Source: Dehalococcoidia bacterium
GTDB lineage: Bacteria; Chloroflexota; Dehalococcoidia; Lucifugimonadales; Lucifugimonadaceae
Assembly (NCBI GenBank): GCA_022819585.1
Contig: JAJEGY010000035.1
Coordinates: forward strand, 33,351 to 97,350
Length of the DNA: 64,000 nucleotides
Direction: 5' to 3'
Shown: piece after piece, positions 37,392 to 45,363 of the stretch
How positions within the stretch are numbered: position 1 is the stretch's first letter
Layout of the letters: each line of letters starts with the position of its first letter
Made by a program: the position numbers and the translations under genes
Notes under the pieces: generated by a model
The model's database searches: none
What the model was told of the DNA's origin: nothing
What the model saw: only the letters and a program-made list of their open reading frames with translations

Positions 37392-38912
37392 TTACGCCCC
37401 GTCGCCGTTTTGGTTGGACGACGGCACACTCCTCATCGCACGAATCGAAGTTTCTATCGGCTGAGCCTCGGGCAGTTCTTTGGTCGTCTGAACACCTAGC
37501 TGCGGGAAGCGGCGCGCTTGGCTGAGGACTCGAGACTCCAGAGATCCCACGCCGCTGTTGTACCGCTGCACCGCCTGATCCAAGGAACGTCCGACCCGAG
37601 CGTAGTGATCGGCGAACACTTCCAGTCGATCATGTAGTTCGCGTCCCAGAAGACCAATTTCGGTGGCCTCTTCCGCTATCTTCCGCTCCTGCCATCCCAT
37701 GGCGACGGTTTTCAGCAGTGCTACCAACGTTGAGTGCGTGCTGATCACGACATTCTTCTGCAGCGCATTGTCAATTAGGTTGGGGCGTCGCTCGACCGCA
37801 GGTGGCAGAGCGAATTCGGGAACCACCATCACGACGAAGTCAGCCGTGTCGGGCAATTGGTTCCAATACTCCTTGCTTGCTAGCGAATCGGCGTGATCCT
37901 GCATATGCCGGGCGTGGCGGCTCAAGTGTTGGGCGCGTTGGCCTTCATCGGTTGTGTCTTGGGCCTCGATCAGTGCCACGAGCGACACCTTGGAATCGAG
38001 GATTATGTCTCTACGGTGAGGCATATGAACGATAAAGTCTGTCCGTCCGCCTTGGTTGTCAGAAACTTGGGTATCGTAGTGAATTCCCTTCACAAGACCC
38101 GACAGCTCAAGCGCCCGTTCAACCTGCATCTCGCCCCATTGACCACGGGCTTGAGGTTTAGTCAGAGCTGTCGATAGAGTACGGGTTTCTGTCGCTAGAG
38201 ATTCGATCTGCTGCTTAAAAGCGCCAGAGGTAGTGGCCCATTCGCGGTCGAGTTTTTCGACCTTGTCAGACAGGGGTTTGAGGGTCTGTGTCGCACGTTC
38301 GAGAAACTGCTTCTGTTGGTTGGAAAGGGTTTCAGCAGACATCGTCTTGAACCGGTCGCCGAAAAGCTTTTCCAGTTCGCCGCGTTCGACCAACCGTTCT
38401 TCTGCGTTCTCGAGCTGAGTGTTCAGGTTCGAAACCTTGGCTGTCAGAGTATTGACTTGGTCGGTCAGTTCGGCGGTCTGCTTCCTCAGGTCAGAGTTTT
38501 CTCTCAACTCCTCGTTCAAAGACTCATCTTTGCCTACCAACTCCGTCTTCAGCCCGGTCACTTCCGCCGTCAATTTCTGCACTTGTCCTTGAAGTTCGTC
38601 GCGTCGTGTCTCAGCGGATTTCTGTAGTTCCGCGGTTCTAGCCGTTAGGGCCTTTTCGTTGTCCAGACTTTCCTGCAGACGTGTTTTCTCTATCTCGACG
38701 TTCCGCGCATGATCTAACTGTCTCAGCGCGTCGCCGAGTTGGTCTTGCGTCGATTGGAGCCTAGATTCGAGGACAGCGTTATCTGACCTCGCCTGATTCA
38801 GAGCTTCGTCATCTCGTTGGATCTCAGAGGTTGAACTGCCTGACGGTCGAAAGATCGCGACAAGGATCAAAATGGCGATGACTCCAAGTGCAACCAGGAT
38901 CACGATTTCCAT
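37392..38912 (-). CDS. rmuC: DNA recombination protein RmuC
   Basis: From ATG 38912, 506 residues: an N-terminal membrane helix (IVILVALGVIAILILVAIF), a long coiled coil of about 200 residues, then the RmuC nuclease-like domain with QARGQWGEMQVERALELSGL, GGRTDFIVHMPHRRDIILDSKVSL (the D-x-K core of a PD-(D/E)xK fold) and VVISTHSTLVALLKTVAMGWQ. RmuC limits inversion of short repeats and restricts aberrant recombination. An in-frame ATG at 38981 would add 23 polar residues before the helix and is less likely. Length and order match the family. Confidence 0.93.
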   Translation of the reverse strand: MEIVILVALGVIAILILVAIFRPSGSSTSEIQRDDEALNQARSDNAVLESRLQSTQDQLGDALRQLDHARNVEIEKTRLQESLDNEKALTARTAELQKSAETRRDELQGQVQKLTAEVTGLKTELVGKDESLNEELRENSDLRKQTAELTDQVNTLTAKVSNLNTQLENAEERLVERGELEKLFGDRFKTMSAETLSNQQKQFLERATQTLKPLSDKVEKLDREWATTSGAFKQQIESLATETRTLSTALTKPQARGQWGEMQVERALELSGLVKGIHYDTQVSDNQGGRTDFIVHMPHRRDIILDSKVSLVALIEAQDTTDEGQRAQHLSRHARHMQDHADSLASKEYWNQLPDTADFVVMVVPEFALPPAVERRPNLIDNALQKNVVISTHSTLVALLKTVAMGWQERKIAEEATEIGLLGRELHDRLEVFADHYARVGRSLDQAVQRYNSGVGSLESRVLSQARRFPQLGVQTTKELPEAQPIETSIRAMRSVPSSNQNGDGA

Positions 38913-39023
38913 ACGCTTGACTTCCTTCCAATCGTTCAACCGACCGATCTTGCTTGTAACCTTATCGATGCTACCAGCCAAACGACGTTAATCTGCAACT
39001 GAATCAAAGCGAGGCTCCCTCCC

Positions 39024-39908
39024 ATGATCGTCGATGTCCACACCCATCTGCCCAGCCACCCGGACACCGTCCCCGAAGACGAGATGATGACCGAGTCCAC
39101 GATGCGCTCCGGCCAGACCGTCCAACTCACCAACAGCATCGACGACTACTACAACGACATGTCACCGGTCGACAAAACCTTCATCTTCGGCATCGCCCCT
39201 CGCCCGTGGCGACCGGAAGAGCGAGTGTTGCGTCAAGGCGGTTGGGACTCGTCGCTCAACCACAACGACATCGCCTCGATCACGGCCAAGAAAAATCCCG
39301 ACAAAGCGATTCCGTTCATGTCCCTGCACCCGCTAGACCCGAACTGGGAGGACGAATACGACCGTTGCGTTGGCGACCTCGGCTGCAAAGGCATCAAACT
39401 CGGCCCGAACTACCAGGACTTCGACCCGACATCGCCAGAGGCGTTCCGAATGTTCGCCCGTCTCGAGCACGACGGCATCCCGATCATCTTCCACCAGGGC
39501 ACATCCCCGATGACGGAAGCCCCGCTCACCTACGCTCACCCGCTGACCACCGAAAAGGTGGCGATGGCCTTCCCCCGCCTCAAGATGGTCCTCGCTCACC
39601 TCGCCCACCCTTGGCAGGTCGACTGCCTGTCCGTCGTGAGAAAGCACCCCAACGTCTGGGCCGACGTCTCAGCCCAGTTCTATCGCCCCTACTCGTTCTG
39701 GGAGGCCATGTTGAAGTTCCACGAATGGGGCTCGACGCAGTACATCTTGTTCGCCTCGGACTGGCCAGTGACCCGTCCGCAGGACAACATCGACAGCCTA
39801 CGCGGCCTTAACAAATTCGCCAAGGACCACCACCTACCCACCATCCCAGAGGAAGAGATCGAGGCCATCATCAACCGCGACGCCCTCGACATCCTAGGAG
39901 TCGATTAA
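39024..39908 (+). CDS. Amidohydrolase family 2 metal-dependent hydrolase
   Basis: A 294-residue TIM-barrel amidohydrolase of the PF04909 type. The metal ligands appear as VDVHTHLPSH near the N terminus, then GIPIIFHQGTSP, MVLAHLAHPW and LFASDWPVTRP (final Asp). Relatives act as decarboxylases or lactone hydrolases. There is a second close paralog at 51783-52664 in the opposite orientation, sharing long blocks (NHNDIA, PFMSLHP, GDLGCKGIKL). No substrate is evident. It is followed by tRNA-Leu and tRNA-Arg. Its codons are strongly C-ending, in contrast to the G/T-rich stretch before it. Confidence 0.87.
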   Translation: MIVDVHTHLPSHPDTVPEDEMMTESTMRSGQTVQLTNSIDDYYNDMSPVDKTFIFGIAPRPWRPEERVLRQGGWDSSLNHNDIASITAKKNPDKAIPFMSLHPLDPNWEDEYDRCVGDLGCKGIKLGPNYQDFDPTSPEAFRMFARLEHDGIPIIFHQGTSPMTEAPLTYAHPLTTEKVAMAFPRLKMVLAHLAHPWQVDCLSVVRKHPNVWADVSAQFYRPYSFWEAMLKFHEWGSTQYILFASDWPVTRPQDNIDSLRGLNKFAKDHHLPTIPEEEIEAIINRDALDILGVD

Positions 39909-39940
39909 CCCGTCGATTACCATTGGTACCAGGATCCCGA

Positions 39941-40026
39941 GCCGAGGTGGCGAAACGGTAGACGCGCTACGTTCAGGGCGTAGTGTCCGCAAGGACGTGC
40001 GGGTTCGACTCCCGCCCTCGGCACCA
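39941..40026 (+). tRNA. tRNA-Leu(CAG)
   Basis: An 86 nt class II tRNA with acceptor GCCGAGG/CCTCGGC, anticodon stem CTACG/CGTAG and loop TTCAGGG (anticodon CAG), a long variable arm (TGTCCGCAAGGACGT), T arm CGGG/CCCG and encoded CCA. Confidence 0.96.
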
Positions 40027-40082
40027 TCAGAATGGGATAGACTCGAAGGTGTGGAAGCGGACGACGAAGTGGCACCAAACGC

Positions 40083-40158
40083 GCGCTTGTAGCTCAGTGG
40101 ATAGAGCGCAGCCCTGCGAAGGCTGAGGTCGTGGGTTCAAATCCCGCCAAGCGCGCCA
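40083..40158 (+). tRNA. tRNA-Arg(GCG)
   Basis: A 76 nt cloverleaf with acceptor GCGCTTG paired to CAAGCGC, D arm GCTC/GAGC, anticodon stem CAGCC/GGCTG enclosing CTGCGAA (anticodon GCG, codons CGC and CGT), T arm with TTCAAAT, and encoded CCA. Most bacteria read this box with tRNA-Arg(ACG). Confidence 0.93.
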
Positions 40159-40175
40159 TCTCTTTTGTTGGCGGT

Positions 40176-40781
40176 TCAGTGATACCCGCGGCGCGGTCGG
40201 TAGTTCTTTGGGTCAATGCACTGTTCGTAAACTTGCTGAGGAATCGGAAGATGTTCGAAACCGTTGATGCCCCATATCCGTCCCGGCGCACTAGGATAAG
40301 CGCTGACAAATCGGATCGTCCGACCTTGCGATCGCGCCACTCTCTCAACATGCTCACGGATTTCGGTGAAGTCTTGGTCTGTGCTGAAAATGATCAAAGT
40401 GTCATAAATCTGCTGGTGCGCCAACGCTAACGCATCCATCCCGATCCGCAAATCGACCCCTTTCTCTTGTGGAGGACTGGAGTTTCTAAGGGGACGTGTG
40501 TAGACAATCACGCCTGATTGACGCATCGCTTGTGTTTTCGACGCCCAAAATTGATGCTTATCGGCATCCATGTACTGTCTTGGGACACCGGTATAAAATC
40601 TTGTTTCGGAGATTTCGCAACCCAGCTTGGCGCTCACCACCCGCGCCAATTTTGCGACATCGTAGTTTGGAAAGCTAAAATCGTAGACGGATCCTGTAGA
40701 ACCGAACGCCGCCTTAGCGTTGTTGAATAAATTCATGCCGTCGATAAGGGCCAGTGCCCGATCTGGTTTTTCAATGTTCAT
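40176..40781 (-). CDS. NYN (PIN-like) domain nuclease, LabA/DUF88 family
   Basis: A 201-residue NYN protein. Acidic metal-binding residues appear in the expected order: ALIDGMNLF at residues 10-18, EKGVDLRIGMDALAL in the middle and IFSTDQDFTEI later; the central sheet continues with TIRFVSAYPSAP. NYN/LabA proteins are probable RNases related to PIN toxins and Limkain b1. The AAGGAG ribosome site stands 8 bases before ATG 40781. The leader between the Cache lipoprotein stop and this start carries a terminator-like hairpin, suggesting attenuation or a boundary between the genes. The gene's 3' end is close to tRNA-Arg on the other strand. Confidence 0.85.
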   Translation of the reverse strand: MNIEKPDRALALIDGMNLFNNAKAAFGSTGSVYDFSFPNYDVAKLARVVSAKLGCEISETRFYTGVPRQYMDADKHQFWASKTQAMRQSGVIVYTRPLRNSSPPQEKGVDLRIGMDALALAHQQIYDTLIIFSTDQDFTEIREHVERVARSQGRTIRFVSAYPSAPGRIWGINGFEHLPIPQQVYEQCIDPKNYRPRRGYH

Positions 40782-40823
40782 GTAAGTAACTCCTTACTAA
40801 ATTCAAAAGCCGCTACGCGCAAC

Positions 40824-40879
40824 AAAAAACCCCCGCAAGACATCACCGCCGAGTTTCCTCGTGGCTGTAATCACGGGGG
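40824..40879 (-). terminator. Terminator-like structured element between the Cache lipoprotein and NYN genes
   Basis: On the minus strand CCCCCG (40879-40874) pairs with CGGGGG (40835-40830), directly followed by six T (40829-40824). Inside the 38 nt loop a second hairpin GAG-GAAA-CTC forms. This is either the lipoprotein gene's terminator or an attenuator in the NYN leader. Confidence 0.6.
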
Positions 40880-41043
40880 ATTACTTGAGCACTAGTTTAC
40901 ACGGGTGAACCCACGTTGTCAAACTTGAATTGAAGGTCGCGCCGAAACGAAAACCGACACGACCATGCGACCAACTCCTCTCGCAGGTGTGGCTGGAGCC
41001 GCCCAATGAGAACTGAGCGGATCGACATGTCCTAGGTTCCGGG

Positions 41044-42840
41044 CTACTCGCTGTACGCGGTCTGGAAGATAAGTCCGTCATGGCGAATGGACCAATAGTT
41101 GTTGGTCAAGCCCGATTGAGACCCATCGGCGGATGCCGCATCGACACTGAACCACTGACCTTTTTCGGTGGTCTTCAGCGTGTTGGTTGCCCAATCCCTG
41201 AGCGCGGGATGCGCGGCTAGTACGCGGACATTTCTGCCTCGGAGGTGCTCGAACAGCGGTGATACCAGTACTGAATCGTTCTCGTCGACAACGACCAATC
41301 TGAATACACCCTCGATACTTTCGTCGCTGTTGTAGAAGCTGATGACAGCGTCGATCCCTTCGGATTCGTACTTGTCGATCGCGCGCTGGACGTAGGCGAC
41401 AGCGGTTTCTTGTGCGTCTTCTTGCGGCGGGTAGTAACCAGAGGCGAAGATCATGCCATCGCGCCTGACCGCATACGAGACTTTCGGAACCTCTTTCAGC
41501 GTGGCTGGGTGTGGCCACAAGTACTCGATCCAATGTCCTTCCTCGGTCGCCTTCGCGATCTCGTTTCCGAGTTCGTAACCGTTCGAGCCAACCACATCCT
41601 TGATGTCGGTTCCTAACAACTGGGGAAGCAGGGGATGAACGTGGTAGATGTCGTTTTCGTCGGTTGCGAAGAGGTACCACTGGCCTTGGAAGCTGGCGAC
41701 GCTGTTGTAGAAGTCCAACATGGCGTCGAGACCGTCTCGCTCGTATAGCGCGATCGCGTTCTCAACGTATTCGACTGTGTAGACGCGCGGGTCGGCGTCG
41801 ACCCAAGGCTGGTCGACGGGATCATCTCCGGCGGAATAGTACCCGGAAGCGAAGATCAGTCCGTCGTGGCGAAGCGCCCACGTGGTTTTGTGCTCCTCGT
41901 TTCTGGTGATCGGGTTTGGCCACAGGTATTCGACCCATATGCCATCTTCGGTTGCCTCCGCGATCTCCTTGCCGAGTTCTTGGCCGTCGGAACCCACGAC
42001 ATCCTTGATGTCCGTGCCGATGAGGTGGGGAAATATCGGATGTGCGAGGTAGAGGTCGTCAGCGCCGATCAGGAAAAGGTACAGAATGCCTTCGAGACTG
42101 TCTTGGCTGTTGTAGTAGTCGATTGTTGCTTGCAGACCCTCGGTTTCGTAAAGCTCGACGGCGTGCTTCACGTAGTTGCGAACGGGTGCCTCGATGTTTT
42201 GCTGGAGAACGAAATGCCCGGAATTGAAAACGAGATTGCCGCGGCGGATCCAGACGTTGCGCTTGGGCAATTGTTGGGCTGTTTCAGGATGGTCGGCGAG
42301 TGATTCTGTCCATTGACCTTCTTCAGTTGCGGCGGCGATCGTTCCGCTAAGGTTGCTGGCTCCGCGTCCGCCTATCTGCAATCCCACCTCGTACTGCAAC
42401 GCGGATGCGACCAAAACCCCAGTGTCGGTGTCGATGATTCTCAACCAACGACCGTCTTCGATGCTGTCGTCGCTTGTGTAGTGTTCGATAGCCGCGTCCA
42501 GGCCCTCGCGTTCCACAAACTCGATGCCCTTCATTACATAGGCGATAGTGCGTTCATCCTCTGAGGCGGCGGGTTCAACCTCCGGGGCCGGAGTCGGTTC
42601 CGGCATTGGAGTTGACGTGGGTTCGGGTTTTGGGGTAGCAGTCGGATCCGGCACCGGGGTAGAAGTGGGTTCCGGCACAGGAGTGGAAGTAGGCTCAGGT
42701 ATTGGGGTAGAAGTGGGTTCTGGTAACGGCGTTGCGGTAGGCTCTGGTTCGCTGGTACAGGCGATCCCTATCACTGCGAAAGACGCTAAGACAGTTACTA
42801 GCATGACAGCTAAACCGGGTTTGAGTCTTGCAAAAATCAC
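41044..42840 (-). CDS. Lipoprotein with four tandem Cache-like sensor domains (598 aa)
   Basis: Signal peptide with lipobox IGIAC (Cys about 28), a Pro/Thr/Glu linker of PEPTSTP repeats to residue ~95, then four related units of about 125 residues. Each starts with a helix AYVMKGIEFVEREGLDAAIEHYTS-like block (later NYVKHAVELYETEGL, EYVENAIALYERDGL, AYVQRAIDKYESEGI) and ends with a beta-rich part holding HPxLPQLLGTDIKDVVG and a YAVRRDGMIFASGYY-type strand. This is the single-Cache type 2 pattern used as extracellular small-molecule sensors, but no signalling domain is attached; it could be a binding protein for a partner receptor. Four copies in one lipoprotein is unusual. Confidence 0.75.
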   Translation of the reverse strand: MIFARLKPGLAVMLVTVLASFAVIGIACTSEPEPTATPLPEPTSTPIPEPTSTPVPEPTSTPVPDPTATPKPEPTSTPMPEPTPAPEVEPAASEDERTIAYVMKGIEFVEREGLDAAIEHYTSDDSIEDGRWLRIIDTDTGVLVASALQYEVGLQIGGRGASNLSGTIAAATEEGQWTESLADHPETAQQLPKRNVWIRRGNLVFNSGHFVLQQNIEAPVRNYVKHAVELYETEGLQATIDYYNSQDSLEGILYLFLIGADDLYLAHPIFPHLIGTDIKDVVGSDGQELGKEIAEATEDGIWVEYLWPNPITRNEEHKTTWALRHDGLIFASGYYSAGDDPVDQPWVDADPRVYTVEYVENAIALYERDGLDAMLDFYNSVASFQGQWYLFATDENDIYHVHPLLPQLLGTDIKDVVGSNGYELGNEIAKATEEGHWIEYLWPHPATLKEVPKVSYAVRRDGMIFASGYYPPQEDAQETAVAYVQRAIDKYESEGIDAVISFYNSDESIEGVFRLVVVDENDSVLVSPLFEHLRGRNVRVLAAHPALRDWATNTLKTTEKGQWFSVDAASADGSQSGLTNNYWSIRHDGLIFQTAYSE

Positions 42841-43180
42841 TGTCGCCTCCGCTTAGTTATTTGCTGAGATTCCATTTATGTCCGAGCCACATGATCGAGA
42901 TTCGACACATTGGTCGAACAGGTCTGACTGAATCTCGTATTATATCTGTTGAGATTAAGTATCATACGCGTCGGCACAATAGGGACAACCAACAGGAACA
43001 ACGTAGATTTCCTTCATATCCAGCACAGAGTCGTGGCACGTCTATGCAACGCCTTTCGGCATACCTTTACGATCGGTTCGACCAGGAAACGACGGACGCG
43101 CATGAAGCTTTGGCACATGGACTGTGAGCAGCATCGTGTCGTTAATGGAATGAACGCGGCAGCTCGGTAGTTGAAGCGAG
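42841..43180. other. Intergenic region, no gene seen
   Basis: Between the divergent Cache lipoprotein and NCS2 permease genes. It is AT-richer near 42930-42970. Short frames here lack ribosome sites and any family resemblance. It must hold both promoters; no clear consensus pair was found. Confidence 0.5.
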
Positions 43181-44977
43181 TTGCGGAGTTTACAGGCCGT
43201 GAATCAGATCCGTTACGAACCAGACGATAAGTGCCCCCGCACCGTGGCGTTATCTTCTGCTTTGCAGATACTGTTGCCCAACTCCATCAGCCTCGTGACA
43301 CTCGTGACGCTGGTAGTTTTGGCATCCGGCGAGTCTGAGGACTACCTGCAATGGGTCGTGATAATGGCGCTGGCGGTCACAGGGCTGAGCATGATCGTTC
43401 ACGCCCTACGCTTCCAACGCTTTGGGTCGGGACGCTTGATAGTCACCAACTTCAACGTCCCCTTTCTGGCGGTTAGCGCGTTAGCGTTGCAGATTGGCGG
43501 ACCGAGTTTGCTGGCGAGCTTGATAGTGGTTTCGACGCTGCTGCAGCTGGTGCTGACGCTTCGTCTCGCTTCGCTGCGTCGGATCTTCACTCCGGCGGTT
43601 ACTGGAACCGTGATCATGCTCGTCGCTGTGTCCGCGGTTCCATTCATCGTGTCGGTTACGGTAGTTCCTCCGGACGACACATCAGTAGCGCTCTTCCTGG
43701 CTCCCGGACTGGTGGCGCTGACGATCGGAATTCTAGTTTCTCTGCTTGGCACTCCGCTCGTCCGAATGTGGGTTTTGCCGATAACGATTGCTACAGGCCT
43801 CGTTGTAGCTGTCCCACTTGGCCTTTACGACATTGCCGGTGTAACGGCGGCTTCGTGGTTCAGTTTTCCGGACCTGAGCCGCATTGAATTCGGGTTATCG
43901 TTCGGTGCCGAGTTCTGGGCACTGCTGCCTGTGTTCGCAATCGTCAACTTGACAGGCTTCATGAAATCGGTCGGCGATCTTTCAGTGATATATGCCGCAT
44001 CGCACCGTGAACCGGTGGCCCTTGATTTCCGAGTGGTTCAAGGTGGTCTCAACGTAACCGGAGCCAGCACATTTCTATGTGGATTACTAGGCATTCCGCC
44101 GGTCGCCGCGCCGTGGTCGGCAACAGCTTCTTACATGGGCATTATCGGAGTAGCCGCTGCGAGCGCGGGAGTATTTCTGGGATTCATGACGATCGCGGTT
44201 GCGTTGTTGTCGAAATTGCTTGCAGCATTGATAGCCGTTCCAGGCCCTGTGGTTAGCGCTGTCTACGTGATCATTTTCGGCATGCTCTTTATAGAAGGCG
44301 CTCGAATGGCCTTCAGCGGCGGATTCGACAGAAAGCAGGCGCTCGCAATCGGCGTGCCGCTAGTCATGGGGCTTTCCGCAGGGAGTTTTGGATCACTTAT
44401 TCAAGGCGACGCCAGCTACGTGTTCGGCAACCCGATCGTAGTGGGCGCCGCGACGGCTGTAGCTATCGCAGTATTCACGGAACTGTCCAATCTTCGCAAC
44501 CGCCCTATCAGAGTCGACCTTGCGCGTTCATCCTTGCCGACCGTCGACGAATATCTGAGCCGGTTTGCCGACCGATACAGGTGGACGGAGGATGCCAAAA
44601 ACAGGTTGCGACTTGTCGGAGAAGAGACCCTTTTGATCCTGTTGGATCAGGAGGATCAACAGATATCCGGAGCCGGGTCGAATGAAAATCATAATCACAA
44701 GGTTCGTAGGTTGACCGCGATGGTCCGCCGAGACCAAGGCTCGGCCGAGGTCGAATTCGTGGTTGTTTCAGACGACGCCGTCAACGGTAACTTGGAGAAC
44801 CGGCTGGCATTCTTGTCGGACGAATTCGTTCTCGAAGACGACGAGCAACAGATCTCGATGAGGGTGCTCCGACACTACGCCTCATCCGTCAAACACCGAA
44901 AATACCACGGAATTGACGTCATCTCTTGCCGCGTCGAAAGTGGACAATCGAAGTCGCCCCTCCGAGCAGATATATAA
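43181..44977 (+). CDS. NCS2 nucleobase:cation symporter-like permease with C-terminal cytoplasmic domain
   Basis: A 598-residue protein. Residues 25-440 form about 12-14 membrane helices with the SulP/NCS2 layout, including substrate-site segments LTGFMKSVGDLSVIYAA and the glycine-rich NVTGASTFLCGLLGIPPVAA. Typical members import uracil, xanthine or urate with H+ or Na+. Unusually, about 130 soluble residues follow (YRWTEDAKNRLRLVGEETLLILL onward) with alternating strands and helices; a HATPase-like or regulatory role is possible but not established. The annotated start is TTG 43181; a GTG at 43199 would also serve. The stop codon overlaps the TATAAT box of the tRNA-Val promoter. Confidence 0.78.
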   Translation: MRSLQAVNQIRYEPDDKCPRTVALSSALQILLPNSISLVTLVTLVVLASGESEDYLQWVVIMALAVTGLSMIVHALRFQRFGSGRLIVTNFNVPFLAVSALALQIGGPSLLASLIVVSTLLQLVLTLRLASLRRIFTPAVTGTVIMLVAVSAVPFIVSVTVVPPDDTSVALFLAPGLVALTIGILVSLLGTPLVRMWVLPITIATGLVVAVPLGLYDIAGVTAASWFSFPDLSRIEFGLSFGAEFWALLPVFAIVNLTGFMKSVGDLSVIYAASHREPVALDFRVVQGGLNVTGASTFLCGLLGIPPVAAPWSATASYMGIIGVAAASAGVFLGFMTIAVALLSKLLAALIAVPGPVVSAVYVIIFGMLFIEGARMAFSGGFDRKQALAIGVPLVMGLSAGSFGSLIQGDASYVFGNPIVVGAATAVAIAVFTELSNLRNRPIRVDLARSSLPTVDEYLSRFADRYRWTEDAKNRLRLVGEETLLILLDQEDQQISGAGSNENHNHKVRRLTAMVRRDQGSAEVEFVVVSDDAVNGNLENRLAFLSDEFVLEDDEQQISMRVLRHYASSVKHRKYHGIDVISCRVESGQSKSPLRADI

Positions 44978-44978
44978 T
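44973..44978 (+). promoter_or_regulatory. -10 box of the tRNA-Val promoter
   Basis: A perfect TATAAT, overlapping the stop of the permease gene and 17 bases before the tRNA 5' end. A -35 box is not obvious. Confidence 0.5.
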
Positions 44979-44995
44979 CTGAACCCATCACTCAA

Positions 44996-45072
44996 GGGCG
45001 GTTAGCTCAGTTGGCTAGAGCGCGTCGTTGACATCGACGAGGTCGGAGGTTCGAATCCTCCATCGCCCACCA
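44996..45072 (+). tRNA. tRNA-Val(GAC)
   Basis: A 77 nt cloverleaf with acceptor GGGCGGT/ATCGCCC, D arm GCTC/GAGC, anticodon stem CGTCG/CGACG and loop TTGACAT (anticodon GAC), T arm GGAGG/CCTCC with TTCGAAT, and encoded CCA. Confidence 0.97.
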
Positions 45073-45363
45073 CAACCTCCTCCTTTTTCCTGAATCGACA
45101 TCAACTCATCATATCTACGCGCTCGCCGTTCGATTCGCCACTTAGCCACAAATCGACTTCGCAGACTCTCACGGGCGCATCACTTGGCATGCCAACCCTA
45201 TAAGCGCACTGCGCTTCTTCGACATTTCGATGCTATCGAGTGTCAATCCACTAGCGACGAATAGAAAATGAGATATTGTCGCTGTTTCAATCTTACGATC
45301 GTGACCAGTGACACCGACAAGAGCACAAGAGCAACAGTGTTCCAAGAAAGGCTCCGCGAATTC

